This document shows, one piece after another, positions 10,616 through 23,400 of a stretch of 64,000 bases of DNA. The notes beneath the pieces were generated by a model. That model saw only the letters and a list, made by a program, of their open reading frames with translations. It was not told the DNA's origin and ran no database searches. Position 1 is the first letter of the stretch. Each line of letters starts with the position of its first letter. A program made the translations under genes and the position numbers. This stretch comes from Dermacentor variabilis. Its lineage: Eukaryota > Arthropoda > Arachnida > Ixodida > Ixodidae. Where the stretch lies: the NCBI RefSeq assembly GCF_050947875.1, contig NC_134569.1, positions 187,542,067-187,606,066 of the forward strand, read 5' to 3'.

Positions 10616-12689
10616 GTAAGTTTTTCCTTAGTTTTGTTATATTTATTGCCAAACTCGAGACCTAGAACTGAACGCCGAAATTGGTGAGACTTTAAAAAAT
10701 GTCAATTCCATATGAGATTACTTCTTGCCGCTGAATAGTACATCTACATAATAACATATTAAGCTAACTTGCTCAACAAGGTCCCTTAGGTCAGAGCTAC
10801 ATGATAGTTCGGCGCTCTAGACAATTTCGGAAATATTAAGAAACAATATAGCTATTATATTCTCCCAAGTAATGACATCATACTTATGGCATTTTGCTGC
10901 AAGTCAGGGCATTCCGTATGTCGTTCCAGGCCACGACGGCTAAATTTTGAAGGAAGCGGAATGCGAGAACACCCATGTGCTAGCATTTATCTGTCTATTT
11001 AAGACGCCTAGATGAACGAACTTCTCCCGGACTCCGTCACTAACGTCGCCCTTTATAGCACAAGAGTTGCTTTCCGACGGTAAACACCAAGAATGATTGA
11101 TGTTGTGTTGAGAATTGAAATTGTGGCAATCATAACCGAGCTCGCCATTCACGATCTTCAAATCAAATCGTCCAGCGCAAGTCAGTACATCATTTCAAGA
11201 TGCGTTACCGTACATCGAGACGAAAGTTATGGTGCCCACATTTTACTTTCTTGGCGTCGCGAATGCAATCTGTTATATGCGCTTGGATCCATATTGTGTT
11301 GGCAGTTTTCTCGACCTTGCGAATACACCAAGAGCGTTGCCCGAGCGCGATAGAGCAATGACAATGACGACTGTTTCAGAGAAATTGGATGTAAAACAAC
11401 ACGGGTTATCCACTTCCCTCCTATCAGGAAGTGACCTCTTGATACGATAAACAGGAGATGAATGCAGGAACCGCCAGCCTCAAATAAAAGAACTAAACAG
11501 ATTGGAAACAAGTGTAACACGCCCTAAGAAAGATAGTTTACGCCTATAAACTGGCTCATGGCTGTACCAGATGAATTGTGAGAGCTTTCCCGCAAAGAAA
11601 CATTTCTTTGCCGGTGACGAGCCTTACAGTGTCACATGTATTGGTGGAATACGCCTCAGCGCCCTGGGTTTCGTTGCATTCCAGCTGTAGATCCGTTATA
11701 GCCATGTGGGTAAGATAGTTGACAGTCGCAAATATCTGCTTAATTTAAGGTGCTGACGAAAACAAAAGGCCATTTTGTGGATGGAGATACTCTATAGCAT
11801 TTGTGAAGTGGACATGATGAGCTTTGCTGGACATTCGGTTCATATTTGCGGGGTATATTGCTGTTCACATCCTCTACAATATTTTGCCCTCATGAGCTAC
11901 TGCAATGGTCCGGAGTGGCATTATTTCTCCTCTATATTCGCAACGTCACAGAGAGCAACACAATGGTAATCGCCGTTGATTAGTTGTTTATAAAGACAGT
12001 GGTGCGCAAAAATTCCTACTCTATAACACCCTGGAGACTAAGCTAGTCTGACCCAAGAGCACTCCATGAAACGCATGCCTTTTCGCTGTTTCTCGCCAAA
12101 GTTTGTTTTTATTTTTCTCAAAGACAGTGGTCATGTTCTTCAAATCGTGCTGGATCAAATGGATGTTGAACAGGCACTCGTTTTCTGAGCTTTTGTGTTA
12201 TTACTTGTGTGCAACTGTTTTCAAATCCCTGCAGTCAAGGCCTCCCGTGCGATGCGGTATGACAGGTAATATAAGGTATGGTGGTTGCGCGCACATTTTA
12301 AAAGACTATCGTGTATTTTTAAGACGAACCTTTTCGCGTAGCCGACATCCGTATATTCAAAATTTAACAATGTTTTGTTGTACCGAGCAGCATTGATGGT
12401 TTTCCCCAAGCTAAGTACCGGCTAGCACAGTTGATGAACTTCTGAAAACCTTCTTTCCTATAGGCTAGCTTAGAACCAAGGCCTAGCCTGTTACCTTCGA
12501 CATCTACTTCAATTCAAGCATCTTCGTCAATGCGAGCGAATAGTGCTGGGCATGACAGACGTCTTTTCAGCATGTGGAATGCTTCTACGGTACTATATTG
12601 CAGTTGACATCTGATTTCGCTAATAAACTGGAGACTTGGCATAAGCTGAAATTGCATTTACAAAAGCCCCAATTTGCAGTAGCGCACAG
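10616..12689. other. Intron-like DNA, no gene recognised
   Basis: Lies between the proposed lipocalin exon 1 and the RTE element. Open frames up to 97 codons show no family signature. No inverted ends or tandem arrays stood out. Confidence 0.4.
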
Positions 12690-15600
12690 AACAAGTGCAC
12701 AGACACAAGCACAGACAGGCCGCCATTGGAATCTGAACCTAGCAACGTTTAACGTTAGAACGTTATCTAGTAAAGCGAGTCTAGCAGTGGGATTGGAGGA
12801 ATTAGAGGGTAGTAAATGGGATGTAATAGGGCTCAGTGAGGTTAGGGGTTAGGAGGACAAAATAAGCATATACAGTGCTAAAAAGCGCGCACCTCCTGTG
12901 CTACCGGGGCTTAGCGGAGAGACGAGAATTAGGAGTCGGATTCCTGATTAATAAGGATAGAGCTGGTAACATACATGAATTCTATAGCATTAACGAGAGG
13001 GTGGCAGGTCTTGTGAAACTTTATAAGAGGTACACATTGAAGGTCGTGCAGGTCTATGCCCCTAAATTCAGTCATGATGACCAGGAAGCCGAAAGCTTTT
13101 ATGAAGACGTGGAATCGGCGATGGGCAAAGTCAAAACAAAGTACACTGTACTGATGCCAGGGTAGGCAAGAAGCAGGCTGGAGAAAAGTCAGTGGGCGAA
13201 TATGGCATAGGTTCTAGGAATAGCAGGGGAGAATTATTAGTAGAGTTTGCAGAACAAAATAACATGCGGATAATGAATACCTTTTTCCGCAAGCGGGTTA
13301 GCCGAAAGTGAACGTGGAGGAGCCCGAATGCTGAGACTAGAAATGAAATCGACTTCATACTCTGCGCGAACCCTGGCATCATACAAGATGTAAACGTGCT
13401 CGGCAAAGTGCGCTGCAGTGACCATAGGATGGTAAGAACTCGAATTAGTCTAGACTTGAGGAGGGAACGGAAGAAACTGGTACATAAGATGCCAATCAAT
13501 GAGTTAGCGGGAAAAGGGAAACTATAGGAATTCCGGATCAAGCTACAGAACAGGTCTTCGCCTTTAACTCAGGAAGAGGAACTTAGTGTTGAAGCAAGGA
13601 ACGACAATCTTATGGGCATCATTAAGGAGTGCGCAATAGAAGTCGTTGGTAACTCCGTTAGAAAGGATACCAGTAAGCCACCGCAGGAGACGAAGGATCG
13701 GCTCATGAAACGCCAATGTATGAATGCCTCTAACCCTACAGCTAGAATAGAACTGGCAGAACTTTCTAACTTAATCAACAAGCGTAAGACAGCTGACATA
13801 AGAAACTATATTATGGATACAATTCAACATGCTTTGAGGAACGGAGAAAGCCTAAAAGCAGTGAAGAAGAAACTAGGAATAGGCAAGAATCAGATGTATG
13901 CATTAAGAGACAGAGCTGGCAATATTATTACTAATATGGATGAGATAGTTCAAGTGGCTGAGGAGTTCTATATAGATTTGTAGAGTACCAGTAGCACCCA
14001 CGACGATAATGTTACACGACGAAAGGCAACGGGAATGAAGGGGACGAGGTGCAGCCGCTGACATGTCACAACTCAGAGAGCCAAGCACAAATGGGTGAGG
14101 AAAGAGTTGTGATGGAGGGAACGATGATATGCACTCCCGATTTAGGCCTTCCCAGTCCACAGTTGATGTAGAAGTCCTGAGGGAAGTGATTCGGGAGGAT
14201 GCATCGGCTGCCTCGTTTTCGGTGCCTAACATATCCGTAGTGAACTCCGATATGTAGGGCAGCTGACGAAGTTCACGTTCGACGTACTAGGAAGACCGTA
14301 CTGAACACCTACAACATAGGCTTATAATGTGTTAGAACATAAGATGGCCGGAAGAGTTCTATAGATATTTATACAGTACCAGTGGCACCCACGACGATAA
14401 TGGAAGAGAGAATAGTCTAGAGCAATTTGAAATCCCACAAGTAACTCCGGAAGATGTAAAGAACGCCTTGGGAGCTATGCAAAGGGGGAAGGCAGCTGGG
14501 GAGGATCAGGTAACAGCAGATTTTTTGAAACCTGGTGGTAACATTGTTCTAGAAAGACTGACCACACTATATACCCCATGCCTCATGACCTTGAGCGTAC
14601 CGGAATCGTGGCAGAACGCTAACAAAATCCTAATCCATAAGAAAGGGGACGCCAAAGACTTCAAAAATTATAGAATGATCAGCTTGCTGTCCGTTGCCTA
14701 CAAAGTATTTACTAAGGTAATCGCAAATAGAATCAGGAACGCCTTAGACTTCTGTCAACCAAAGGACCAGGCAGGATCCCGTTGAGGCTACTCAACAAGA
14801 GACCATATTCACACTTTCAATCACGTGACAGAGAAATGTGCGGAATATAACCAACCCTTATATATAGCTTTCATTGATTACGAAAAAGCGTTTGCTTCAG
14901 TCGATACCTCAGCAGTCATGGAGGCATTACGAAATCAGGATGCAGACGAGCCATATGTAAATATACTGAAAGATATCCAAAGCGGCTCCACAGCCACCGT
15001 AGTCCTCCATAAAGAAAGCAACAAAATCCCAATAAAGAAAGGCGTCAGACAGGGAGATACGATCACTCCAATGCTATTCACAGCGTGTTTACAGGAGGTA
15101 TTCAGAGACCTGGAGTGGGAAGAACTGGGGATAAAAGTTGATGGAGAATGCCTTAGTAACTTGTGATTCGGTGATGATATTGCCTTGCGTAGTAACTCAG
15201 GAGACCAATTGCAATGCATGCTCACTGACCTGGATAGGCAAAACAAAAGGGGGAGTCAAAAATTAATCTGCACAAAACTAAAGCAATCTTTAACAGTCTC
15301 GAAAGAGAACAGCAGTTTACGATAGGTAGCGAGGCACTGGTAGTTTTAAGGGAATACATCTACTTAGGGCAGGTAGTGACCACGGATCCGGATCATGTGA
15401 CTGAAATAAGCGTTTGGCAGGCATTCTCAAATCATGAACAGGAGGTTGCCACTATCCCTCAAGAGAAAAGTGTATAACAGCTGTGTCTTACCAGTACTTG
15501 CCTACGGGGCAGAAACCTGGAGGCTTACGAGAAGGGTTCCACATAAATTGAGGACGACGCAGCAAGCTAATAAATGAAGAATGATGGGTGTAACGTTAAG

Positions 15601-15905
15601 GGATAAGAAAAGAGCAGATTGGGTGATGAAAGAAGCGCGGGTTAATGACACTTTGGTCGAAATCAAGAAAAAAAAATGGGCATGGGCAGGACATGTAATG
15701 AGGAGGGAAGATAACCGATGGTAGTTAAGATTCCAAGGAAAAGTAAGCGTAGCAGGGGGCGGCAGAAAGTTAGGTGGGCGGATGCCATTAATGAAGTTTG
15801 CTGAGGCAACATGGTCACACTTAGTACATGAGTGGGGCAGTTGGAGATGTATGGGAGAGGCATTTGCCCTGCAGTGGGCGCAACCAGGATGATGATGATG
15901 ACAGA
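12690..15905 (+). mobile_element. RTE-clade LINE, nearly full length (copy 2)
   Basis: About 3.2 kb. An APE-type endonuclease begins near 12730 (LATFNVRTLSS, WDVIGLSEVRG) and continues 12880-13165 (LGVGFLINKD, VVQVYAPKFSHDDQ). A linker follows, then the RT: AMQRGKAAGEDQVTADFL (14475-14530), YRMISLLSVAYKVFTK, DYEKAFASVD (14880-14910, motif A), KGVRQGDTITPMLFTACL (15035-15090) and an FGDD catalytic box (15168-15180) in place of the family's FADD. The C-terminal domain and GATGATGATGA tail end at ~15901. Stops (e.g. 12850, 13163, 15164) and a deletion near 15405 break the ORF. An internal ~340 bp foreign segment is described separately. It sits in the proposed lipocalin intron, sense to the gene. 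Confidence 0.9.
14012..14350. other. Insert inside RTE copy 2, flanked by a ~50 bp direct repeat
   Basis: RTE sequence near codons for EEFYIDLYSSTSSTHDDN occurs twice, at 13961-14011 and 14352-14402, slightly diverged. The 340 bp between does not read as RTE. A short frame VDVEVLREVIREDASAAS is visible but not assigned; it vaguely resembles gypsy gag linker sequence. The flanking repeat is far longer than a normal target-site duplication, so template switching or an internal duplication is as likely as a transposition. Confidence 0.55.
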
Positions 15906-16179
15906 ACAAGTAACGTGTGAACTACATTCTAGCCGATATGCTGTGAGCTAGAAGTAACTCCTTACTTTCATATGTTGTCACCTACGAAAATGAGGTCTTA
16001 TAAAAAAACGCGGCACTTTGATGGCTTCGCGCTAAATGCGTGTATATGAATATGATCATCTACTGTTCCCTAGGCATATGGGTTGGCGAAGACGACGGTG
16101 TCATCGACGTGTTGTATGTTGCGGGTGTGGAGCAGAGCCCGAATCTCATTACCTTAAATTTAAATAGGCCATCCAGCGT
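15906..16179. other. No gene recognised
   Basis: Short AT-rich intronic stretch between RTE copy 2 and the foldback. Confidence 0.4.
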
Positions 16180-16535
16180 GGCCACGACGCTGTTCTCTCG
16201 TTTATTCTCGCTCAGTTCGACTTCAAATATAGGTTCTGGGCCATGTGTGACTGACGAATGACAGGGGGATCCATCGCTTCAGTACGCCTACCTCACGTTC
16301 GCAATACCATTTATGAATGCATTGCTTCAGATACATGAATCTCATGCATTGAAGCGAAGCAAGGGTGATAGGGTCATACTTCAGTCAGGAACAGAAGCCT
16401 CTGAAGAAAGGCATTCACATAATGTATTGCGAACGTCAGGTAGGCGTTCTTACGCAACAAATGCTCCCGGTATTACGTCAGTGACACACGGCCCAGAACC
16501 TAATGTGAAGGAACTTCGGCCGAGTGTCCCAAGCA
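16180..16535. repeat. Foldback (inverted repeat) element
   Basis: Two arms face each other: AGGTTCTGGGCC(A)TGTGTGACTGACG at about 16230-16256 pairs with the complement at 16468-16505, and GCCTACCTCACGTTCGCAATAC at ~16286-16308 pairs with 16426-16447. The centre near 16320-16355 is itself self-complementary (ATGCATTG...CATGCATTGAAG). The outer parts pair less well. No coding capacity. It may be a small MITE or a local inverted duplication; terminal limits and target duplication could not be fixed. Confidence 0.65.
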
Positions 16536-17787
16536 TGGGCAGAGAAAACTCGTCATCCCTGGCGATGTTAACGTTACAGTCGGTTTGGCGGTGTTTGCAG
16601 CGATGTTTCTACGTCCGGTGCATCTTCTGCACCGATTGGGATCATCATGTTCGCGCACGGCCGGGACTCTGCGTTATCATGCAGAGGAATTTCAATTGAG
16701 AATATACTTAGGTGACTTGCATATTTGCGGGTGCAATAGAACCTATGTTATTTGCAAGAAGATGGCAACGCTGTACTATCTGAGCAAATCTATTCAGAGG
16801 ATTACACCCCGTGAAGAAGTGATGAAGAATTCCGAATATCTCGGGTTCTTTATTGTTGAAAAAAACCTTATATTCCTGTGCGCTTTGCAGACGGTGCAAA
16901 CATGGCAAACATGAGCTACGCCAGCTGGTATATATCATCGCAATTCTGTAGCACCAGCGTCAAATGTGAAGGCTTACGTACGGAGGAACGTTTTTGCGGG
17001 TGTACACTACAGCGTGAGATACACGAACATTTAAAAGGATTGCGACGGAGTTAGGGCCTGTGGGCCTAATATTGTGTTATCGATAATAGGAAATCAGGCA
17101 ATAAAGCCTTCCGGTAGCAATAATTTATTATTGCCTAATAGCTGTTATCTTCTTTGAACGCTTTTGCAATTCCGTTTCGTTGTGGCTACAGTACTAACGT
17201 TCCCTTGTGCTCAAAATACACCCCCAACACACCTCCTTAGTTCTTTACTCAACTCTTACTAAATTTTTATTGGCGCTCCTTCCGTGAGGCAGGCTATTAA
17301 CTGAAGGACTGGATCGTCACAAAAATAACCTATAACCCTTGAACAACGCTTGACACTAACGAAGTTGTTGAGCGCTTTAAAATTGGTTGATAATTTCTTG
17401 CCCTGCTTAGATTGCAACGATCATTTTCTAAAGTATTCGTACTAAGTGTTTAGAACGATCAATCTTTATTTTACATCTTAGAGATATTCGCATAAAGCAT
17501 GAAAAGCCTGTGGTAAGCTTGAATAGGTCTCAATCCTATTGCTTTTGATCACTTTTACGCGCAAGCGTAACAGGCCACTCTTCAAATTGGTGGTGTCTGT
17601 CTGATGCCTCGAAGGAAGCGAACGAAGAAGGTGCCTTACGATAAAGAGAATCGCGCGCTAGAGAAAGTTCGAAGGAGCGCGTTCAGGACGGGGCGAAGTG
17701 CCGCCGTTGAGCGAAGTGGGGATGGAGAAACGAGGCAAAGCGTTGCGGAGGAGGAAGGCAGGCGGATTCACGCTGCGTTGACTTTAG
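16536..17787. other. No gene recognised
   Basis: A basic 74-codon frame at 17604-17828 (starting MPRRKRTKKVPYDKEN) overlaps the SINE at its end and has no splice donor or family match that I recognise. The rest is AT-rich. Confidence 0.4.
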
Positions 17788-18013
17788 AAAATTATGGGGT
17801 TTTACGTGCAAAACCGGGATATGATTAAGGCACACCGTAGTGGCGTAATCCGAAAAGTTGGACCACAAGGGGTTTCTTAGGGTGGACCTAAACCTAAGTA
17901 CCCGGGTGTTTTCGCATTTCGCCCTCATTAAAATGCGGCCGCCGTGGCCACGATTTGATCACGCGACCTCGTGCTCAGCAGCGCAACGCCACAGCCACTG
18001 AGCAACCATGGCG
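17788..18013 (-). mobile_element. tRNA-headed SINE, Ruka-like (tick)
   Basis: On the minus strand the element starts at 18013 with a tRNA-related head: A-box-like GGTTGCTCAGTGGCTG, B-box-like region GTGATCAAATCGTGG and CCACGGCGGCC. The body follows, with GCGAAATGCGAAAACACCCGGGT, a block giving GTGGTCC on this strand, and CGTAAAACCCCATAAT. This is the common tick SINE unit; the name Ruka is from memory of Rhipicephalus SINEs and needs a library check. Pol III would transcribe it and a LINE would mobilise it in trans. The B box is diverged from GGTTCGAATCC, so this copy is probably silent. It lies antisense in the proposed lipocalin intron. Confidence 0.8.
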
Positions 18014-19196
18014 TGTAGGGCCTAATTCCTGTGACAGTTGCTACAGGGTTTCCTTTTCTTGTGATGCATACGTAGTGGGTTCCCTTTATGGTAACATCGT
18101 CGTCACGCGCCGTACGCTGTGTTCGCGACTGAAAGCCGGTGATGGTGATGTGACGGGAGGAAGCGTGCCGTATTCCGTCGCGCCCATGGTACCATGGCAC
18201 CAGAGAAGAGGAGTGACGGGGTGGGGGAGGGGGCGTTGTATTCGGTCGCGTGTGGTCACGCAGGCTTTATTTTGAAAGCGATCTCTTTTGGGGGACACAG
18301 TCTAGGTGGAACGATGCCTGGTTGCTTTGCGTGGGCTGTGTTCTCACCGCTGGGTTTGCATTTAAGCAGTAAACAGCACGAAGCTCATTTCGTTCCTTGC
18401 TGCTGCCGGGATTCCTCCCGCCAGCGTTTCAACATCGAGTGACCGCGGTCATCCAGCGCGAAGCGTTCATGTTTGCCTGTACACGCTGACGCCATCTTAG
18501 GTAATTGAGATAGTAAACGAATGTTTACTACGGGGCGTTCTACTCCGTCCTCTGCTGCGTATGTCGTGGCCGCACGAGCCCTGTCTTGAATGCTATCGGC
18601 GATGCGGACAGTGTAGGCGTGAAGGCGCACCGAAGGCCGATGACGTCGTGTGCGCTGTAGCAGCTACACGCTTGCGCGTGACCAGCGTTCGCAAAGTGAA
18701 ATGGAACTAACTTTTTTAAGCAGTGCTTAGCGATGTTAGTTTTGATTAAGCAGTGCTTAGCGATGTTAGTTTTGACCCACGGGCTCCTCGTTAATTGTTA
18801 CGGCTTTTTCACTTACATTCGCCGGCTTCCCTAGCTAACACCCAAAGAGATCATTCTCAGATATTATTTTCCTCTTTCTGCAACTGTAAAGCGTAGCATT
18901 GCACACCCTTGCTTTGAAACTGCCCTGAATAATTCATTTGTTCACTGTTTCAAAGTATGCAGGGACGATGCAGGGAACACTGCCAGTGCACTTGTACATT
19001 TGATGCATTTTTGGGGACGTCCAAGGGTCCGCACTATCGAGGATGTCATCTTTGCTGTCACAAACGTGCTCGAAATTCCGGCTCCATGAACCAGATGTCT
19101 CGAGCAGGCGTGATGGGCATGGGGTGCGAGGCGACCGAAGTTTTCGCAAGCACGATACACACGCCTGCGAACATGAAGAAAGTGTTTTGTTGACCA
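18014..19196. other. No gene recognised; GC-rich start and a short tandem duplication
   Basis: 18030-18440 is GC-rich with CpGs and includes the perfect 14 bp palindrome CCATGGTACCATGG at 18184-18197. A minus-strand frame at 18934-19149 contains several Cys but has no splice signals I trust. The duplication at 18717-18776 is listed separately. Confidence 0.4.
18717..18776. repeat. 30 bp tandem duplication
   Basis: TAAGCAGTGCTTAGCGATG...TTTTGA occurs twice in tandem with period 30, differing only at the last base. The near-identity implies a recent event. Confidence 0.9.
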
Positions 19197-20149
19197 GGGG
19201 CGCTATAACGTAAAGCTATTCCAGACTTCTGTATTCCAAATCTGTAGCCAGCCCTCCGCGATTGGTCAAACGCTTTTTAGACCACGCCCACTTCGCCTGT
19301 CTGTAGTGGAGCCGGAAAGAAAACCGGGACGTTTACCAATATGACATTAGGGGAGCAGAATGACTATGCATGATTCAACCCAACAAAAGAAAAAATAATT
19401 ATTTGTGATGCGACACCTTTTCGCCATTAACCATCTTTTCGCCTGTCTGTCACCCGACGTCAAAAAACCGCGAAAACTCATTACGTCAATGAGACGTGTA
19501 CGCGTTAAAGAAGCATTAATATGCCGCAGAAACTGGATTTTTTTCTACATAGTCGGAGGCTGCTCTGTTCCGAAGAGAATAGAAGATTGCTCCCGCCGAT
19601 AGCTCAGGCACTGGCTGCTTGCACTTAACGAAGAGCATCACTTTATTTTCGTGTAACAAAACTTTTTGCGTGGCCGTACAACGTTATTGAAACCATTTGG
19701 CAGGTATACGAAATCCCTATGACAACTCTTCTTTGCATAGAATCCGTTTAGCGGCAGTTTTGACTGTCCAGTGCACGCCGCCGCGCTTTGATACAAGCCA
19801 CTGCAAGCTAAGTAACGGAAAGCGGACAAGTCGCAGACGCTAGCACTTCTCTCTTCATGCGGTTATCTTGTTTACGTGCGTTCGCTCGGCTCTATCCAAA
19901 CCCTCTCCCGTTAAGCATGCTTCTTGCCTCTTGTCAGCCAATCAAATAAAAAGAACTCCTAAAGAAGGAAATGTTATTCGTCCTGAAAGAAACCAAAAGT
20001 TACCTTCTTTAATCGAGTACAGCGTTTGATTGGGCTGGTCAGGCAAGGCTGTCGGTCACCGCCCCATGCTAGCGTCGGCAGTGGTGTAAATTTGGCATCA
20101 GGAGATTGGAATAAAAACATATTGCAATAGGTTTACGTTATAGGGCCCA
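19197..20149. mobile_element. 953 bp non-autonomous DNA transposon (MITE) with inverted ends
   Basis: Left end GGGGCGCTATAACGTAAAGC is mirrored at the right end, which read in reverse complement is TGGGCCCTATAACGTAAACC; about 23 of the terminal 27 bases match. Weaker pairing continues further in (CCAGCCC.., ..CAAACGC near 19255 and 20035). No transposase is encoded. No target duplication is evident, so the superfamily cannot be named. Confidence 0.75.
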
Positions 20150-20389
20150 AGGACCGCACGAAACACGCACCAAAAGGGAAACTAATAAAACGCGCATGGC
20201 AAATCTTAACCGAAGTCCCTTTGGATGGCGCACCTGTTCCCATAATATACCAGCGAAATGCATTTAACTGCCGCTTTTACAGCATAAGCGGTTATAGCTT
20301 GTTCTAAAAGTCCTTACAGTTTGCGATGATGTCCGCAGCCGGTGGCCGTCGAAGCTATCGCCGGAAATAGAGAACCACAACTACTCAGC
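20150..20389 (-). other. Sequence downstream of the tRNA-like unit, possible SINE body
   Basis: Read on the minus strand this follows the tRNA-like unit directly (GAGTAGTTGTGGTTCTC..., CGACGGCCACCGGCTG...). It could be the body of a tRNA-headed SINE, or simply the flank of a tRNA gene. Confidence 0.35.
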
Positions 20390-20458
20390 TGCCACCGGAA
20401 TTGAACCCGGACTCGTTATGTGGGAGTCAACTGCTCTACCACTGAGCCACGCCAACGC
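20390..20458 (-). tRNA. tRNA-Gly(CCC)-like sequence (pseudo-tRNA or SINE head)
   Basis: On the minus strand: GCGTTGGCGTGGCTCAGTGG, TAGAGC, an anticodon-loop context ACTCCCACA with CCC, then a perfect B box GGGTTCAATTCC. The A box TGGCTCAGTGGTAGAGC is also excellent. The acceptor/D junction carries two extra bases compared with a normal tRNA-Gly, and the 3' acceptor strand does not pair with GCGTTGG. The anticodon stem is also weak. So this is probably a pseudogene or a SINE head and not a working tRNA. It abuts the 3' end of a Tx1-clade LINE in the same orientation. Confidence 0.6.
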
Positions 20459-23400
20459 TTCATTTTGTTTATTACATGAGGGCAGACTATTCAAGAAATG
20501 AAGCAAACATAGCTATACAGAGATGAAAGGTGACCGAAAGCACATTAAGAAGTCAGGCAAACACGCGCAAGTGTGCAGTAAAGGCATCCAGTCCGGCGGT
20601 GTTTCTTGTGAAGGACACACACTACGAACGTAGGCAACAGATTCCCGAAGGTACGACCGAGTGCTCTGCGCTGGTTCAGCGTGTCTGTCACACATTCTAT
20701 TGTAAAAAGGCTATGTAGGCTAAGTACCAGGAACATGTGATATGGTGGGTCACAGGGATCTTTAAAAGGTAGGAAACGAGTTGTGTATGGTGCGACATCT
20801 CAATCCCGTTTAAGTGTTCTTTGGAGAATGTCTCACAATAACACGGCTTCTCTACAATATACGAAACAGTGCTCGATCGTTTTATCATGGCGAGAAAAGT
20901 GGCAGTTCGACCAGCATGGCACGAAACAGCCCCATTTTTGTAATCGGGTTCTGACAGGAAGGCCTGTCGAATGTAATTTAATGTAAAACGTTTTGATACC
21001 CGGAGGAATGGTGATTCCACGGACACATTTAAGTACGCCTAGGTAGTGACATTCCGAATAAGGCGCACAATGATGGAGAACAGGAAACAATGTGCCTATG
21101 AGTGCAGCAGATATTTCTTTGCGGGAGGCAGTGAAATCCATACTAAAGCTAGCCATAAGAACGTGAAATCCTTCGACAACCTCTTGCAAGAAGCCCCAAG
21201 GAGCCCGTGGTGCATGTTTCATAGATGACGGCATAACTGTGTCTAAAACGTAATTGAATAATCAAAGTAGTAACATTTCTCTTTGAAATGGACTGCTTAC
21301 ATTATGAAAGAAGAATAACCGGGAGACAAGTCTAACAAAAAGGTTATCTAGGCCACTCTCAAGAAGTATAATAAGGTTATCTGATCGCATGACCTCAAAA
21401 CGTGATTTTCACACGTAGGTAACAAACACAAGGTGGAAAGTTTGCAACAAAAGTCGGAAGAAGTGTATGACCTGCAGGACATACCTAAGTCAAGCTGCCA
21501 GAAAAGCAATGCAAGCTGCACCTCGGCTAAACATGGGAAACTGCCGTTCTCGCCAGTTGTTAATCTTATGTTGTACTTCTGCAATATCGGCTAACCAGTA
21601 CGGATTGCTATTGATATATTGAGAAAGGGGTACACCTACGTATTGAAAGTCTTGCCTGGGTTGAGTACTAGAGATTTGGTTTGGCATAGTACACCATAGA
21701 CCAAGCCAAAACCATGAAATTTTTCAAAGTTTACAGCTGCACCAGAAGCTTAGCAAAACTGTGGCGTTATGGCAAGGGCATTCTCTACACCTGTCGGCAC
21801 AAAAGAAAGCTATTCCATCTGCATAGGCAATACGCGGACCTCATTGAACAAAAATCTGAACCTATAAAAAGCACGATCCTTCAGAATTCTTGCGCAAAGC
21901 GGTTTTAAGTAGAAAGCGAATGATAGAGGCGAAAAGGGACAGCCTTGCCTCATCAATTCCTTCAGCTAGATATATTTGGATAAACAACCATTAACTATTA
22001 GCTTTGTTGTGCTATTAGCACAGCATATAATAGTGCCTTTAAAAAGAAGAGACCCAATGTTTATGTCCTCTAACGCAGGAAACAGAAAGTAGTGATTAAC
22101 TTTATGAAATGTTCTTGCCAAATGAACCCGAACTATTGCCACCTGATGTGCACTTTCCATTACACACCCTAGCAAATACCACGTAACGTGGATATTTGAC
22201 TGGTTTGTTCTTTCTCTAATGCCACATGTTTTATGGCCTCCCACCACTCATTGAATTACGTCTTCAAAGCGACTAGCTATTATCTTCACAAATATTTTAT
22301 AATACACGTTTCAAATTGATATCGGGCAATATCCCACCACTTCCTGCAATTTAGTTGCATCTTTGCTTTTTGGGATAAGTACTGTGTGCCCTTGACAGAG
22401 CGTGGAGGGTACATATCCAAATCGGCAAGCTTCTTTGTGCACTTTAAGCAGAAGCGGAGCTAATGTCGAGCAAATGCAGTGATAAAATTCCTCACTCAAG
22501 CCATCAGGCCCAGGAGTTTCGCCTTTAGCTCGCGCAGCAATGGTTGCTTCAACTTCTGCGATGCATATATCTGTACGAACCTTATCACAAGCTTCTTGAC
22601 TGGGCTGCGGCAGCAAGGAAACAATTTTTTCTGTTATAACTGCACCGTTACTAATACACTTAAAATATTTTCGTAATGATCCGTCAACACTTTCATTATT
22701 CTAACCTAGTCATTATCAATTGCTGCGGCATAATCTATCTCGAGCACTTGCTTCAACAGAGTATGCCGACGCTCATCCCCAAGCAAACGACTGTAACGCT
22801 ATTGCTCGAACTACAACTACCGACGAGTGCGTGCTCGGACTAGGACACGTCTGTATCTTTCAGTATCCATTGTCTGCATTTGTGCCTTAATGCTGTAAAC
22901 GTCCTTAATGTACTTACCAGGATGGAGGCATTCAAGTTCCTGTGGCTGGTCTAGCAACTTGCACAACCCTTTACATTTTCCTTTTTCCTCAAAAGGCAAT
23001 TTGGAAGCTTCTGCAATGCCTATCATTTTAACTTCTTGCTTAAATATCTCCCACTGCGAAAAAGAGATCAAGAAGTGGTACTGGATACTTCATTAAAAAT
23101 TTGCTCGACACGCTTTAGAAAAAGCCTATGGGAGGGTAACTTTTATTAAACTTCCATAAATTCCAGTTCATCCCCGAACTTTGAAATTGCCGGTTGCCAA
23201 AATCAACCGACACCAAGAAATGATCACTGAAGAACACAGGGTGCACGTTGTAGCTGCATAGTCTAAACAGGGTAGGTAATAACACATCAGTCCGATCAAG
23301 CCTTGCATGAGATTTACCGTGAAAGCGTATGTAGCGAACTGGGACTGTTTCGTGTTCCCCTACATCAACAAGCTGGTAGTTATGTGTCATGGCAATCAAA

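Noticed and set aside
13131..13541. 136-codon minus-strand frame
   Set aside because: Antisense shadow of the RTE endonuclease region.
17604..17828. Basic 74-codon frame before the SINE
   Set aside because: Runs into the SINE, no donor, low complexity; kept only as a note.
20390..20458. Functional tRNA-Gly gene
   Set aside because: Extra bases in the acceptor/D junction and an unpaired acceptor stem; internal promoter boxes alone do not make a working tRNA.
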